Positions 1 through 8,773 are shown, counted from the stretch's first letter. The stretch: 64,000 nucleotides of DNA from Nocardioides sp. zg-1230 (GCF_013155335.1 NZ_JABJQZ010000001.1:744001-808000), one strand, 5' to 3'. Made by a program: numbers and translations. Notes: generated by a model not told the origin, from the sequence alone.

Positions 1-1013
1 AGGACCCCGACGACGGAGGCGAGGAGGCCGAGCACGAGCCCGCCCGCCAGCACGACGCGGCGGGTCTGGGTCGGCGTACCGCCGGACGCGGCCATCAGCG
101 CCAGGACGCGCGCCTGGCGACGCGCCCCGACGGCGAACGCCGGGCCCGCCAGCAGCACCACCTCGAGCAGCGTCATGGTCACGACGAGGGCGAGGATCGC
201 CAATATCTCGTCGCGCCCGGTGTCGTAGCCCAGCTGCTCGGCGATGGTCTCCACGTCCGGCGGATCGGCCAGGACGGCGCGCGACGCGACGACGACGCCG
301 ATCGCGTTGAGCTCGCGGACCTGCGCCCAGCTCACCGGGTCGGACTCGACCAGCCAGTCCGAGCGGTGGGTGGTGTCGGACGCACCCACCGCGCCGATGG
401 GCCCCAGCACGGTCGCGTTCTGGCGGCTCGTGGCGTCGCGCCCGACCCCCACGATCGTGGCGGTCGTGTCGGCCACCTTGATCTCGTCGCCGAGCGCGAA
501 GCCCTTGCCGATCATCGCCGTGTTGACCACGACCTCGTGCGGCCCGGCCGGCAGGGTGCCCTCCTGCAGCTCGAAGAGGCCCTCGGCCATCGGGTCGTGG
601 AGGTCGACCTCGGTGACGTCGAAGAAGATCGCGCGTTCGCCGACCCGCGCCTGCGCGTGGGTGCGGAGCAGGGGCAGCAGCCGCGCGTTGGCGCCCAGGA
701 CTTCACGGATCTCGTCCTCGGAGGCCGGTCGGCCGCGACGGAAGTCGTCACCGACCTCGGCCCAGTCGTACTCCCCGGGGTCGGGCGCCTGGATGATGGG
801 CCCGCGGCCCTCCGACCACAGCCGCGCGTCCGCGGCACCCATGAGCCGCGTCGCGGACTCCGAGCCGGACACGTCCGAGGTCTTCCACACCACCGCTGCG
901 GCGCTCACCGCCAGCACCGGCAGGCAGATCATCACCAGCACGAGGGCGCTGCGCCCCCTGGCGCGCAGGACGTCGCGCCACGCGATCCGCAGCGCCGGCC
1001 GCCACCCCCTCAT
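1..1013 (-). CDS. FtsX/MacB-type ABC transporter permease (3' end outside window)
   Basis: About 337 codons are visible and the frame runs open off the left edge, so the C-terminus is missing. The start is the ATG at 1011-1013. The N-terminus has a basic stretch and one membrane segment (about residues 19-40, with the run LVLVMICLPVLAVSAAAVVW), then a long extracytoplasmic region and further membrane segments near the truncated end. This is the layout of FtsX/MacB permeases, which move or extrude substrates such as lipids or peptides using mechanical force from a partner ATPase. The ATPase gene lies 61 bp upstream on the same strand, after the PadR gene, so the three form one unit. Substrate unknown. 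Confidence 0.85.
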   Translation of the reverse strand, partial: MRGWRPALRIAWRDVLRARGRSALVLVMICLPVLAVSAAAVVWKTSDVSGSESATRLMGAADARLWSEGRGPIIQAPDPGEYDWAEVGDDFRRGRPASEDEIREVLGANARLLPLLRTHAQARVGERAIFFDVTEVDLHDPMAEGLFELQEGTLPAGPHEVVVNTAMIGKGFALGDEIKVADTTATIVGVGRDATSRQNATVLGPIGAVGASDTTHRSDWLVESDPVSWAQVRELNAIGVVVASRAVLADPPDVETIAEQLGYDTGRDEILAILALVVTMTLLEVVLLAGPAFAVGARRQARVLALMAASGGTPTQTRRVVLAGGLVLGLLASVVGV

Positions 1014-1074
1014 GCGGGGTCCCCGGGGCGTTGTTCGGGGGAGCGAAGCGGAGGAGAAGAACGTCGTGGGGTGT

Positions 1075-1797
1075 TCATCGGGCCGCGCCCCTGTCGAGCA
1101 GCGTCTCGGGCTCGTCCGAGCCGGACTCGTCGACCACCCGCCCGTCGCGCAGGAACACCACCCGGTCGGCCCACCCGGCGTGCCGTGCCTCGTGGGTGAC
1201 GAGCAGGCCCGCCGCACCGGCGTCGCACCGCGCGCGGAGCAGCCGCAGGATCTCCTCACCGGTGTCGGTGTCGAGGGCGCCCGTGGGCTCGTCGGCCAGG
1301 ATCAGGCGACGGTCCCCCACGATCGCGCGGGCGATCGCGACGCGCTGCTGCTGGCCGCCGGACATCTCGTCGGGGAACCGGTCGGCGAGGTCCTCGATGC
1401 CCACCTCGGCCAGGGCAGCCAGGGCGTACCGGCGGGCGACCCTGGCCTTCTCGCCGTCGAGCTCGCGTGGCAGCGAGACGTTCTCCGCGGCGGTGAGGGC
1501 GGGGATCAGGTTGAAGGCCTGGAAGACGTAGCCCACCGACGTACGACGGATCCGGGCCTGGCCGGCGGCGTCGAGCGAGGCGAGGTCGGTGCCCTCGATC
1601 CGGACCGACCCGCCGGTCGGCTGGTCGAGTCCGCCGGCGAGGTTGAGCAGGGTCGACTTGCCCGATCCGGACGGACCCATGATCGCGACGAGCTCCCCGG
1701 GGCGGACCCGCAGGGTGATGCCGCGCAGCGCGTGGACCTCGGTGGCCCCTTCCCCGTGGACGCGGGTGACGGCGGCGAGGTCGAGGACGGCGTTCAT
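1075..1797 (-). CDS. ABC transporter ATP-binding protein (MacB/LolD type)
   Basis: This 240-residue ATPase has Walker A (GPSGSGKST), the signature MSGGQQQRVAIARAI, Walker B LILADEPTGALD and the H-loop LLVTHEARHA. The DEPTGALD form and the short length are typical of the MacB/LolD/FtsE group that pairs with FtsX-like permeases, such as the one directly downstream. The start ATG (1795-1797) overlaps the stop of the PadR gene by 4 bp (ATGA), which indicates translational coupling. The open frame extends further upstream, but that stretch overlaps the PadR coding region and has no ABC similarity, so the internal ATG was chosen. Confidence 0.93.
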   Translation of the reverse strand: MNAVLDLAAVTRVHGEGATEVHALRGITLRVRPGELVAIMGPSGSGKSTLLNLAGGLDQPTGGSVRIEGTDLASLDAAGQARIRRTSVGYVFQAFNLIPALTAAENVSLPRELDGEKARVARRYALAALAEVGIEDLADRFPDEMSGGQQQRVAIARAIVGDRRLILADEPTGALDTDTGEEILRLLRARCDAGAAGLLVTHEARHAGWADRVVFLRDGRVVDESGSDEPETLLDRGAAR

Positions 1798-2387
1798 CGG
1801 GTGGTCTCCCTGTCGGTGGTAGGTCGTACGTCCCGGGTCCCGGCCGCGCGTCGCAGTCGGGCCTCGCAGTGGTCGAGCCAGCGGACCTCGGCCTCGGCGT
1901 CGAAGACGAGCGAGTCGAGCACGAGGCTCCACGCCAGGTCGGCGGGGTCGGTCGGCTGCGCGGCGCGGCCGCTGCGCTTGAGCCGGGTGTAGTCCTGGAG
2001 CGCGGACATCGTGGCCGTCCGCTGCTTCTGGATGAGCCCGCTGACGTCGACGCCCGGGAGCGTGACGGCGATGGCGAGCTTGATCGCGAGCTCGTCGCGT
2101 GGCGGTTGTGCGCGGGGCACCGGCGTGGTGAACCACGCCGATGCCTCGCTGCGCCCGGCCTCGGTGGCGCGGTAGCTCACGTGACGGTCACTGGCGGGGT
2201 CGTCGGCACCCCCGTGGTCGACGACCTCCACCAGTCCGTCACGCTCGAGCCGAGACAGCGTCGTGTAGACCTGCCCGATGTTGAGCGGCCAGGTCTCCCC
2301 GGTGCGCTGCTCGAACTCCGCCCGGAGCTGGTAGCCGTACATCGGCCCCTGCTCGAGCAGGGCGAGCATCGCCTGCCGGATCGACAT
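1794..2387 (-). CDS. PadR-family transcriptional regulator
   Basis: The 197-residue protein opens with MSIRQAMLALLEQGPMYGYQL, the classic PadR winged-helix N-terminus, followed by IGQVYTTLSRLERDGLV and a C-terminal helical dimerisation half. PadR proteins repress nearby genes and often control ABC exporters; this one is the first gene of an operon with such an exporter. The first Met fitting the family (2385-2387) was used; an upstream start at 2450 would translate through the operator. A perfect inverted-repeat ladder lies 44 bp upstream of the start (see 2431-2448), so autorepression is likely. The inducer is unknown. Confidence 0.9.
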   Translation of the reverse strand: MSIRQAMLALLEQGPMYGYQLRAEFEQRTGETWPLNIGQVYTTLSRLERDGLVEVVDHGGADDPASDRHVSYRATEAGRSEASAWFTTPVPRAQPPRDELAIKLAIAVTLPGVDVSGLIQKQRTATMSALQDYTRLKRSGRAAQPTDPADLAWSLVLDSLVFDAEAEVRWLDHCEARLRRAAGTRDVRPTTDRETTR

Positions 2388-2430
2388 CCGCGCCTCCGTG
2401 ACCTGTCCATCGATCCCTGTCGACCGATGG

Positions 2431-2448
2431 ATACCGGGTATGTATACC
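2431..2448. promoter_or_regulatory. Probable PadR operator: overlapping inverted repeats
   Basis: The sequence reads ATACC-G-GGTAT-GT-ATACC. The central GGTAT half-site can pair with the ATACC on either side, giving two overlapping perfect 5-bp inverted repeats with 1- and 2-nt spacers. It sits 44-61 bp upstream of the PadR start, where an autorepressor would bind. Binding by this PadR protein is inferred from position and symmetry. Confidence 0.6.
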
Positions 2449-2497
2449 ACGTATGCATGCCGGCACGAGCGCCGCTGGCTGCGACCTGTGGGGGTGG

Positions 2498-2557
2498 TCC
2501 GTCACCGGGAGGGCGTTGTCTGCCCTTCCAGGTGACGGACTCCCCGCTCGAGCGGGG
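2498..2557 (-). terminator. Double hairpin after the exporter permease
   Basis: Two stem-loops lie just downstream of the minus-strand permease that ends at 2585. The first is a perfect 16-bp palindrome, CCCCGCTCGAGCGGGG (2542-2557). The second pairs 2498-2514 with 2522-2539 (TCCGTCACC...GGTGACGGA) with small mismatches. There is no U-tract, as is usual for actinobacterial terminators. It could also protect the 3' end. Confidence 0.55.
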
Positions 2558-2584
2558 ACTCTGCACAGAGGGGCCGCCCGGAAC

Positions 2585-4132
2585 TCAGACGGCCGCGACC
2601 GTGAGCACCACCCGCGCGCGGTCGTCGCCGGCCAGCCACCGGCGGCGTGCGCGGCGCAGGCGGACCGTCGACCAGACGAGGAAGGGCAGCGCCACCACGG
2701 CCGGGACCCACGCCCACGGGAGCGCGGCGAGGCCGGTGAAGAGCATCGCGGTCAGCGTCGTGACCAGGGAGAGCCGGCCGGCGTACCCCGCCATCGCGGC
2801 GTGCGGCGCAGGCGTCGCCCGGGGCGAGGAGAGGTCGACCGAGTAGGGCGACCGGATCGACCAGGACATCACGATCGCCAGCACCTGCAGGACCACGACG
2901 AGCCAGCACGACGCCACCGCCACGCCCACCACGAGGGGCGGCAGGCCGTTGCGCAGCAGCGCCAGCACCACGGTCACCCCCGACACCACAGCCATGCACT
3001 CCGCGACCACCAGGGCGCGTACGTCGAACACGTCGGCCGCAGACACCGGCAGCGTCTCGCGCCAGACCATCCCCCTGCCGTCGAGGCACCAGGCGTTCAC
3101 GCCGAAGAGCAGCGCCGCGCCGCTCGCGGTCAGGCCGGGGAGCAGCAGCACGGTCCCCCACTCGAGGCCGGCGACGAGCGCGACCAGGCCGGGGCCGATC
3201 CCGAGCACCATCAGGCCGCGGCGCATCCCGACCGAGCGCCACACCGACCCGCGGTCGAGGCGACGCAGCAGGGCGCGGTCGCCGGACCCCCAGCGAGGCT
3301 CGGGCGCGGGGCGCGCCTCGTGCACGCCGGACTGCACCCGCAGCTCTTCGCGCGGTGGCAGCCCGAGCGCCCAGGCGGCCGGCCGGGCGCCGAGCACGAC
3401 CGCCACCGCCGCGAGCACGAGCAGCAGGGCGGCGGCGAGCGGCCAGCGGCCGGTCAGCGCGGTGTCCGCGACCCAGGTGGTCGGGAGGGCGCGCGCCAGC
3501 GGCGCGAGCAGGCCCGCGAGGTGGAGCCCGGCGAGGAGCACGACGACCGCGCCGGCGACGAGTCGTACGACGAGCACGCCGCGCTCGGTGCGGCGTACGC
3601 CCTCGACGGCCCAGCCGGCCGCCTGCCCGAGAGCGGTCGCGGCGAGGACCCACGCCAGGACGACGACCTGGGCGCCGAGCAGGCGTCCGGGCGGTGCGAC
3701 CAGCGCGGTGATCGCGAGGAGCCCCCAGGCCTGGACCAGCCAGGCGAGGTTGACCGGGGCGAGGAGCAGGGCGCCGAGGTGCTCGGTGACGGGACTGATC
3801 GGGTGGACGGACGCCTCGCTGCGCGACAGCAGCTCGCGACCGCCGCCGCTGCCCATCGCGGCGCTGACGGCCAGCAGCAGGAAGCCCGCGAAGGCGGCGC
3901 CGAGGTTGCTCTCGAGGGCCGCGAGCGCCCGCTCGAGCGGTGCCGAACCGGCGGCCTGCAGGTCGACCCGCGAGGGCCCGACGGCGAAGACCGCGGTCAG
4001 CACGACGACGACGGCCAGGCCGAGGCCGGCGGCGCCACGACGGCGTACGGTCCGGGCGCGGAAGCCCATCAGGTGACGGGTGTCGCGCGCCGCCTCGAGC
4101 CAGGCGTGCGGGGTGTCAGTCGAGGAGGGCAC
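2585..4132 (-). CDS. Multi-pass ABC exporter membrane subunit
   Basis: About 515 residues with some ten or more hydrophobic segments spread along the chain (for example LGLAVVVVLTAVFAVG near residue 35 and LVVVLQVLAIVMSW in the C-terminal third). It has no ATP-binding motif, so it is a membrane component. It follows the ATPase gene directly and overlaps it by 17 bp when the GTG at 4130-4132 is used as start. A second candidate is the ATG at 4067-4069. The N-terminal 'WLEAARDTRHLMGFRARTV' region was kept because it resembles the juxtamembrane lead-in of similar actinobacterial proteins. It resembles the DUF6297-type permeases from memory, but this is not verified. Substrate unknown. Confidence 0.75.
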   Translation of the reverse strand: MPSSTDTPHAWLEAARDTRHLMGFRARTVRRRGAAGLGLAVVVVLTAVFAVGPSRVDLQAAGSAPLERALAALESNLGAAFAGFLLLAVSAAMGSGGGRELLSRSEASVHPISPVTEHLGALLLAPVNLAWLVQAWGLLAITALVAPPGRLLGAQVVVLAWVLAATALGQAAGWAVEGVRRTERGVLVVRLVAGAVVVLLAGLHLAGLLAPLARALPTTWVADTALTGRWPLAAALLLVLAAVAVVLGARPAAWALGLPPREELRVQSGVHEARPAPEPRWGSGDRALLRRLDRGSVWRSVGMRRGLMVLGIGPGLVALVAGLEWGTVLLLPGLTASGAALLFGVNAWCLDGRGMVWRETLPVSAADVFDVRALVVAECMAVVSGVTVVLALLRNGLPPLVVGVAVASCWLVVVLQVLAIVMSWSIRSPYSVDLSSPRATPAPHAAMAGYAGRLSLVTTLTAMLFTGLAALPWAWVPAVVALPFLVWSTVRLRRARRRWLAGDDRARVVLTVAAV

Positions 4133-4814
4133 GGTAGGCCTCGCCGGTGAGGTCGCCCGCCTGCATCGCGGCGACCCGGTTGCCGCCGCGCAGCACGACG
4201 GCCTCGCCGCAGGCCTCGAGCGCGAGGTCGCGCAGGTGGGTGGAGAGCAGGACGCACGCGCCGCGGGCGCGCGCGTCGGCGACGACCTCGAGGGTGGCCT
4301 CGACACCGAGCGGGTCGACGCCGTCGAACGGCTCGTCGAGCAGCAGAACGGCCGGCTCGTGGAGCGCGGCGAGGACGACGCTGAGGCGGCGGCTCATGCC
4401 GTGGCTGAAGCCGCCGACCACCCGGTGGGCGACGTCGCCGAGCTCGAAGCGCTCCAGCAGGTCGCGCCCACGCTCCTCCCAGTCCGGCATCCGCCGGAGC
4501 CGGGCGCTGAGCTGGAGGTGCTCCCAGGGTGTCGCTCGCGGGACGAGGCCGCCCACGTCGGGGCAGTAGCCGACGGCGCGCTTGACGCCGAGAGCGTCGG
4601 TGGCGGCGTCGTGGCCGGCGACCGTGACCGCACCGGAGGTGGGCGGCACGACCCCGGCGAGGACCTTCATCGTCGTCGACTTGCCGGCGCCGTTGCGCCC
4701 GAGCAGGGCCGTCGCGCGCCCGCTGGCGGCGGTCAGGTCGACCCCCGAGACGGCCTCGACGTCGCCGAAGCGGACGTGCAGGTCGCGGACGACGACGGCG
4801 GGGCTCTGGCTCAC
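4116..4814 (-). CDS. ABC transporter ATP-binding protein (CcmA/drug-export type)
   Basis: The 232-residue protein has Walker A LLGRNGAGKST, a degenerate signature (GGFSHGMSRRLSVVLAAL), Walker B AVLLLDEPFDGVD and the H-loop LLSTHLRD. The signature reads SHGMSRR rather than canonical LSGGQ-R, a variation seen in the CcmA-like exporter ATPases. GTG (4812-4814) is the best start, since the reading frame upstream has no ABC similarity and overlaps the promoter interval of the divergent sigma factor. Together with the overlapping permease gene it makes a complete two-gene exporter. Confidence 0.9.
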   Translation of the reverse strand: MSQSPAVVVRDLHVRFGDVEAVSGVDLTAASGRATALLGRNGAGKSTTMKVLAGVVPPTSGAVTVAGHDAATDALGVKRAVGYCPDVGGLVPRATPWEHLQLSARLRRMPDWEERGRDLLERFELGDVAHRVVGGFSHGMSRRLSVVLAALHEPAVLLLDEPFDGVDPLGVEATLEVVADARARGACVLLSTHLRDLALEACGEAVVLRGGNRVAAMQAGDLTGEAYRALLD

Positions 4815-5029
4815 CGGACGAGTGTGCCGCGCTTCAGGGGTCCGCGAGGGCGCTTTGGCCGGACAATGATCGCTGTAACGCCGATGGGGGCAGCGGGCGG
4901 CGCCGGCCGACCGGTCCAGACGGGCAGGCGACGGTCGCCGTCCCGGCGCACCATGGAAGAAGTCGGCAGGGTGGCGGAACCGGAGGGGGTGCTCGCGGGT
5001 CGTTCTGGTCATCCGGAGAGGAGGCCGGC

Positions 5030-5563
5030 ATGGATGAGGACACCGTGAGCATCGGCGGTCCGTGGTCGTCGAACGACCCCACGAGCCTCCGCGACGTGTT
5101 CGACGCGAGCTACCGCCGCCTCGTGGTGCAGCTGTTCGGCGTCACGGGCAGCATGGACGAGGCCGAGGACCTGGTGCAGGAGGCCTTCGTCCGTGCCGCG
5201 GCGGCAGGTCGGCGCTTCGCCAGGGTCGAGAACCCCGAGGCGTGGCTGCGGACGACCGCGATCAACCAGCACCGCAGCCGCTGGCGGAAGCGACGCAACG
5301 CCCAGCGTGCGCGGAGCCGCATGGTGGCGCCCCGCGACCCCGAGGCACTGGAGTCACACCTGGAGATCATCACTGCGCTGCGCGCCCTTCCGGAGGCCCA
5401 GCGACAGGTGATCGCCCTGTTCTACCTCGCGGACCTCCCCGTCGAGACGATCGCCGAGGAGCTCGGCGTCGCGGCCGGGACCGTGAAGTCCCGCCTCAGT
5501 CGAGGACGAGAGGCACTCGCCTCGCACCTCGCCTACGCCGAAGGAGGCGTCCCCCATGTCTGA
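5030..5563 (+). CDS. ECF RNA polymerase sigma factor (SigE family)
   Basis: The 177-residue protein has region 2 (SYRRLVVQLFGVTGS, then AEDLVQEAFVRAAA, which contacts core and the -10) and region 4 (LPEAQRQVIALFYLADLP followed by the helix-turn-helix TIAEELGVAAGTVKSRLSRG). It lacks sigma-1 and sigma-3 domains, as expected for ECF factors. The start ATG at 5030 has a strong Shine-Dalgarno (GGAGAGGAGG) about 5 nt upstream. The last 8 bp overlap the next gene, so the two are co-translated. Group 4 ECF factors usually respond to envelope or redox stress through a partner; the downstream membrane protein is the obvious candidate. Confidence 0.93.
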   Translation: MDEDTVSIGGPWSSNDPTSLRDVFDASYRRLVVQLFGVTGSMDEAEDLVQEAFVRAAAAGRRFARVENPEAWLRTTAINQHRSRWRKRRNAQRARSRMVAPRDPEALESHLEIITALRALPEAQRQVIALFYLADLPVETIAEELGVAAGTVKSRLSRGREALASHLAYAEGGVPHV

Positions 5564-6407
5564 GCGACTCCTGGAGGCGTTCCGCGAGGAGGCCGAGCAC
5601 AGCACCCCCCTGCCGGACTTCGACCTGATCTCGGCGGCCGGTCGCGACCGGAGGCGGCGCCGTCACGCGGTGGTGGCCGCCGTGACCGCCTGCGTGCTCG
5701 GGGCCAGCGGCCTGCTCGCAGCGACGTACGGCGACCGCGCCGACCCACAACCGGCCGAGGACTCCGACGGCGCGTCCTCCGCGCGGCCCTTCCCCGTGGG
5801 GGCGATGACCACCCTCGAGGAGGGCACCTACGAGCTCGAGCCCCTCGATCCAACACTGCCCACCGTGCGCTTCACCCTCCCCGCCGGCTGGAACTCCTGG
5901 GCCGGGCCCAACCGGTTCGAGGGTCTGTCGGACGGGACGTCGGAGCAGGTCGGCAGCAACGAGGACGTGCTCGACAGGGGTCCCGGGTGGGTGGTCGGCA
6001 TGCTGGGCCTGGACGTCCAGTGGCTCGCCCAGCCCGGGTGCACCATGGGGGAGGTGATCCGCGCCGACACCACGACGCTGGTGGAGGCGCTCACCAACGT
6101 TCCTCGTCTGGAGGTGGTCTCCGGCCCCGAGCGAGGCATACGTTTCGGCCACCGTGTGGTGCACCTACGCCTGCGGGAGCAGGGCCGGGCGGGACAGTGC
6201 CCCAACGAGGCCTACCTCAACGCTGCTCCCACCGCCCAGGTCACCTACCTCGGACGCGGCACGACGTACGACGCCTGGGTGATCGACCTCGACGGTCGAC
6301 CGCTCCTGATCTGGGCCGCGTGGACGCGCGACGCCCCCGACGACGAGGTGGACGACCTGCTGCGGATCGTCGACTCCGTCGAGCTGGTCCCACCCGACCC
6401 CTCCTGA
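5556..6407 (+). CDS. Single-pass membrane protein coupled to the sigma factor
   Basis: The 283-residue protein has a short cytoplasmic N-terminus ending in a basic cluster (AAGRDRRRRRHAVV), one membrane helix (about residues 37-58) and a large exported domain of some 220 residues. The 8-bp overlap with the sigma gene suggests stoichiometric production and a regulatory role such as anti-sigma factor. However, the cytoplasmic segment lacks the HxxxCxxC zinc motif of ZAS anti-sigma factors and is only about 36 residues long. The exported domain contains three or four Cys residues and was not recognised. Function inferred from context only. Confidence 0.7.
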   Translation: MSERLLEAFREEAEHSTPLPDFDLISAAGRDRRRRRHAVVAAVTACVLGASGLLAATYGDRADPQPAEDSDGASSARPFPVGAMTTLEEGTYELEPLDPTLPTVRFTLPAGWNSWAGPNRFEGLSDGTSEQVGSNEDVLDRGPGWVVGMLGLDVQWLAQPGCTMGEVIRADTTTLVEALTNVPRLEVVSGPERGIRFGHRVVHLRLREQGRAGQCPNEAYLNAAPTAQVTYLGRGTTYDAWVIDLDGRPLLIWAAWTRDAPDDEVDDLLRIVDSVELVPPDPS

Positions 6408-6409
6408 GC

Positions 6410-6521
6410 CGAGTCGGCGCATCCTGACTCGCGAAACGCGTCGAGTCGGCGCATCCTGGCACCGCGAGGCTCAGGATGCACCGACTCGACCTTCTGTCCG
6501 GCGCAGGATGCGCCGACTCGA
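6410..6521. repeat. Four-copy nested inverted repeat between convergent genes
   Basis: Two direct copies of CGAGTCGGCGCATCCTG (6410-6426, 6442-6458) are followed by two inverted copies (6472-6488, CAGGATGCACCGACTCG; 6504-6520, CAGGATGCGCCGACTCG). The outer pair is perfectly complementary; the inner pair has one mismatch. The block fills the space between the sigma-linked gene (+) and fadB (-), whose stop is at 6533, and could work as a bidirectional terminator. The duplication of the whole arm is more than a terminator needs. Confidence 0.8.
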
Positions 6522-6532
6522 CTGTCGGCGCG

Positions 6533-8755
6533 TCAGGCGGGGAAGGAGCCGCCCTTCGCCGCGAGGTCGCGGAGGTAGGCGGTCGGGCGGAAGCGCTCGC
6601 CGTAGGCGTCGGCCAGCTCGTCGGCGCGGGCGAGGAAGGCGTCGAGCCCGACCGGGCCCACGCCGTGGCCGGTGTCGTCGAGCGCCTGCCAGCCGGTCAT
6701 GAACTGGGCGGCACCGCCGGTGAGCGCCGGGAAGCCGATGCCCATGATCGAGCCGATGTTGGCTGCGGCGGCCGAGGTGATCACGCCCTCCTCGAAGCAC
6801 TTGGCCGTCTCGAGCGCCTCGATGAAGAGCATCCGGTCGCGGACGTCGCGGATCGGGACCTGCTGCTCCGCGACGGGGAAGTGCTCCGCGAGCCCGGGCC
6901 ACAGCGTCGTACGCCGTCCGTTCTCGTCGTAGTCGTAGAAGCCGGCGCCCTTGAGTCGCGAGGGGCGGCCGAGCTCCAGCATGGTGTCGACGACCTTCGA
7001 CGACGGGTCGGCGGCGACGTCCTTGCCCGCGACCTCCCAGGCCGCCTCGTTGGCGACCCGGATCTTCTTCATCAGCTCCATGTTGAGCTCGTCGCTGATC
7101 TGCAGCGGCCCGACCGGGAAGCCGGCGGACGTCGCGGCCCGCTCGAGCGAGACCGGGTGCACGCCCTCGGCGAGCATGGCGAGGCCCTCGTTGATCTGGG
7201 TGCCGATGACGCGCGAGGTGTAGAAGCCGCGCGAGTCGTTGACCACGATCGGCGTCTTGCGGATCTGCTGGACGACGTCGTACGCCTTGGCCAGCGCGAC
7301 GTCGGAGGTCTCCGCGCCGCGGATGATCTCGACCAGCGGCATCTTGTCGACCGGGCTGAAGAAGTGCAGGCCGATGAAGTCCGCGGGCCGGTCGATGCCG
7401 GTCGCGAGCTCGGTGATCGGCAGCGTCGAGGTGTTGGAGCACAGCAGCGCGTCGTCGTCGACGTACGGCGCCACCTCGGCGAACACCTTGGCCTTGAGCG
7501 ACGGGTCCTCGAAGACGGCCTCGATGACCAGGTCGCAGCCCGCGAGGTCCGCCGCGTCGGCGGTGGGGGTGATCCGGCCCAGCAGCTCGTCGGCCTTGTC
7601 CTGCGTGATCTTGCCGCGTTCGACGCCCTTGGCGTTGAGCTTCGCGGTGTACTCCTTGCCATTCTCGGCCGCCTCGAGCGATACGTCCTTGAGCACGACC
7701 TGCATGCCGGCGCGTGCGCAGGAGTAGGCGATGCCCGCGCCCATCATCCCGGCCCCGAGGACCGCGACCTTGGTCGCCTGCCAGCGCTCGATGCCCTGCG
7801 GGCGCAGGGATCCGGAGTTGATCGCCTGGAGGTCGAAGAAGAAGGCCTGGATCATGTTCTTGGCCTGCTGGTTCACCACCAGGTTGGTGAAGTAGCGGCT
7901 CTCGATGCGCGACGCGGTGTCGAAGTCGACCTGCGCACCCTCGACCGCCGCGCTCATGATCGCGCGCGGGGCGGGGTAGACCGCGCCCTTGGTCTGCTTG
8001 CGCAGCAGCGCCGGGAACGCCGGGAGGAACTGCGCGAGCGCCGGAGTCCTCGGGGTGCCGCCGGGCATCTTGTAGCCGGCGCGGTCCCACGGGTTCTTCG
8101 CGGCGTCCTCGTCGTCCTCGTGCTCGAGGATCCACTGCTTCGCGGCGGGCACGAGCTCCTCGCGGGTGGGCAGGACCTCGTCGACGAGACCCTTGGCCAG
8201 CGCGCCCTGCGGGTCGAACTGCGTGCCCGGCATGAGCACGTCCATCAGCGCGGACTGGAGCCCCAGCATGCGTACGACGCGGGTGACCCCGCCGCCGCCG
8301 GGCAGCAGGCCGAGCGTCGCCTCGGGCAGCCCGATCTTGACCGAGCGGTCGTCGACGGTGATGCGGTGGTTGGCCGCGAGCGCGATCTCGAGGCCGCCGC
8401 CGAGCGCGGCGCCGTTGATGGCCGCGACGACGGGCCGGGGGTAGGTCTCGAGCCTGCGGAGGCTGGCCTTGACGGCCTCGCCCATCGCGAAGATCTCCTC
8501 CGCGTCGTCGGGCGTCGCCTTCATCATGTTCTTGAGGTTGCCGCCGGCGAAGAAGGTCTTCTTCGCGCTGGTCAGGACGACGCCGGTCACGTCGTCGACC
8601 TCGTCGTGCAGCCGCTGGACGGCCGCCTCCATCGACGACTGGTAGAGCTCGTTCATGGTGTTGGCGCTGGCCGTCGGGTCGTCGAGGGTCAAGGTGACGA
8701 TGCCGTCGGCGTCGCGGTCGTAGCGGACCGCGGTCTGGGTGGTGGTCTCGGTCAT
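6533..8755 (-). CDS. fadB: Fatty-acid oxidation multifunctional protein: enoyl-CoA hydratase / 3-hydroxyacyl-CoA dehydrogenase
   Basis: At 740 residues it matches FadB/FadJ alpha subunits. Residues 1-200 form the hydratase (oxyanion loop AAINGAALGGG, catalytic glutamates likely E123 in GGGLEIAL and E145 in LPEATLG). From about residue 328 comes the NAD-binding dehydrogenase (VAVLGAGMMGAG, then CSNTSTLPI and HFFSPVDKMPLVEII), followed by the C-terminal dimerisation repeats. It converts enoyl-CoA to 3-ketoacyl-CoA for the thiolase encoded upstream. The two genes are 105 bp apart with a large hairpin between them, so they may be co-transcribed but not equally expressed. Confidence 0.96.
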   Translation of the reverse strand: MTETTTQTAVRYDRDADGIVTLTLDDPTASANTMNELYQSSMEAAVQRLHDEVDDVTGVVLTSAKKTFFAGGNLKNMMKATPDDAEEIFAMGEAVKASLRRLETYPRPVVAAINGAALGGGLEIALAANHRITVDDRSVKIGLPEATLGLLPGGGGVTRVVRMLGLQSALMDVLMPGTQFDPQGALAKGLVDEVLPTREELVPAAKQWILEHEDDEDAAKNPWDRAGYKMPGGTPRTPALAQFLPAFPALLRKQTKGAVYPAPRAIMSAAVEGAQVDFDTASRIESRYFTNLVVNQQAKNMIQAFFFDLQAINSGSLRPQGIERWQATKVAVLGAGMMGAGIAYSCARAGMQVVLKDVSLEAAENGKEYTAKLNAKGVERGKITQDKADELLGRITPTADAADLAGCDLVIEAVFEDPSLKAKVFAEVAPYVDDDALLCSNTSTLPITELATGIDRPADFIGLHFFSPVDKMPLVEIIRGAETSDVALAKAYDVVQQIRKTPIVVNDSRGFYTSRVIGTQINEGLAMLAEGVHPVSLERAATSAGFPVGPLQISDELNMELMKKIRVANEAAWEVAGKDVAADPSSKVVDTMLELGRPSRLKGAGFYDYDENGRRTTLWPGLAEHFPVAEQQVPIRDVRDRMLFIEALETAKCFEEGVITSAAAANIGSIMGIGFPALTGGAAQFMTGWQALDDTGHGVGPVGLDAFLARADELADAYGERFRPTAYLRDLAAKGGSFPA

Positions 8756-8773
8756 GCGGGAGTCCTGTCTGGC

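Noticed and set aside
4950-5029. tRNA-like sequence before the sigma gene
   Set aside because: The GGCGGAACC-like stretch does not form a cloverleaf. No acceptor stem or anticodon arm could be drawn.
6410-6521. Possible CRISPR array because of repeated 17-mers
   Set aside because: Copies switch orientation and spacers differ in length (13-15 nt). No cas genes are nearby.
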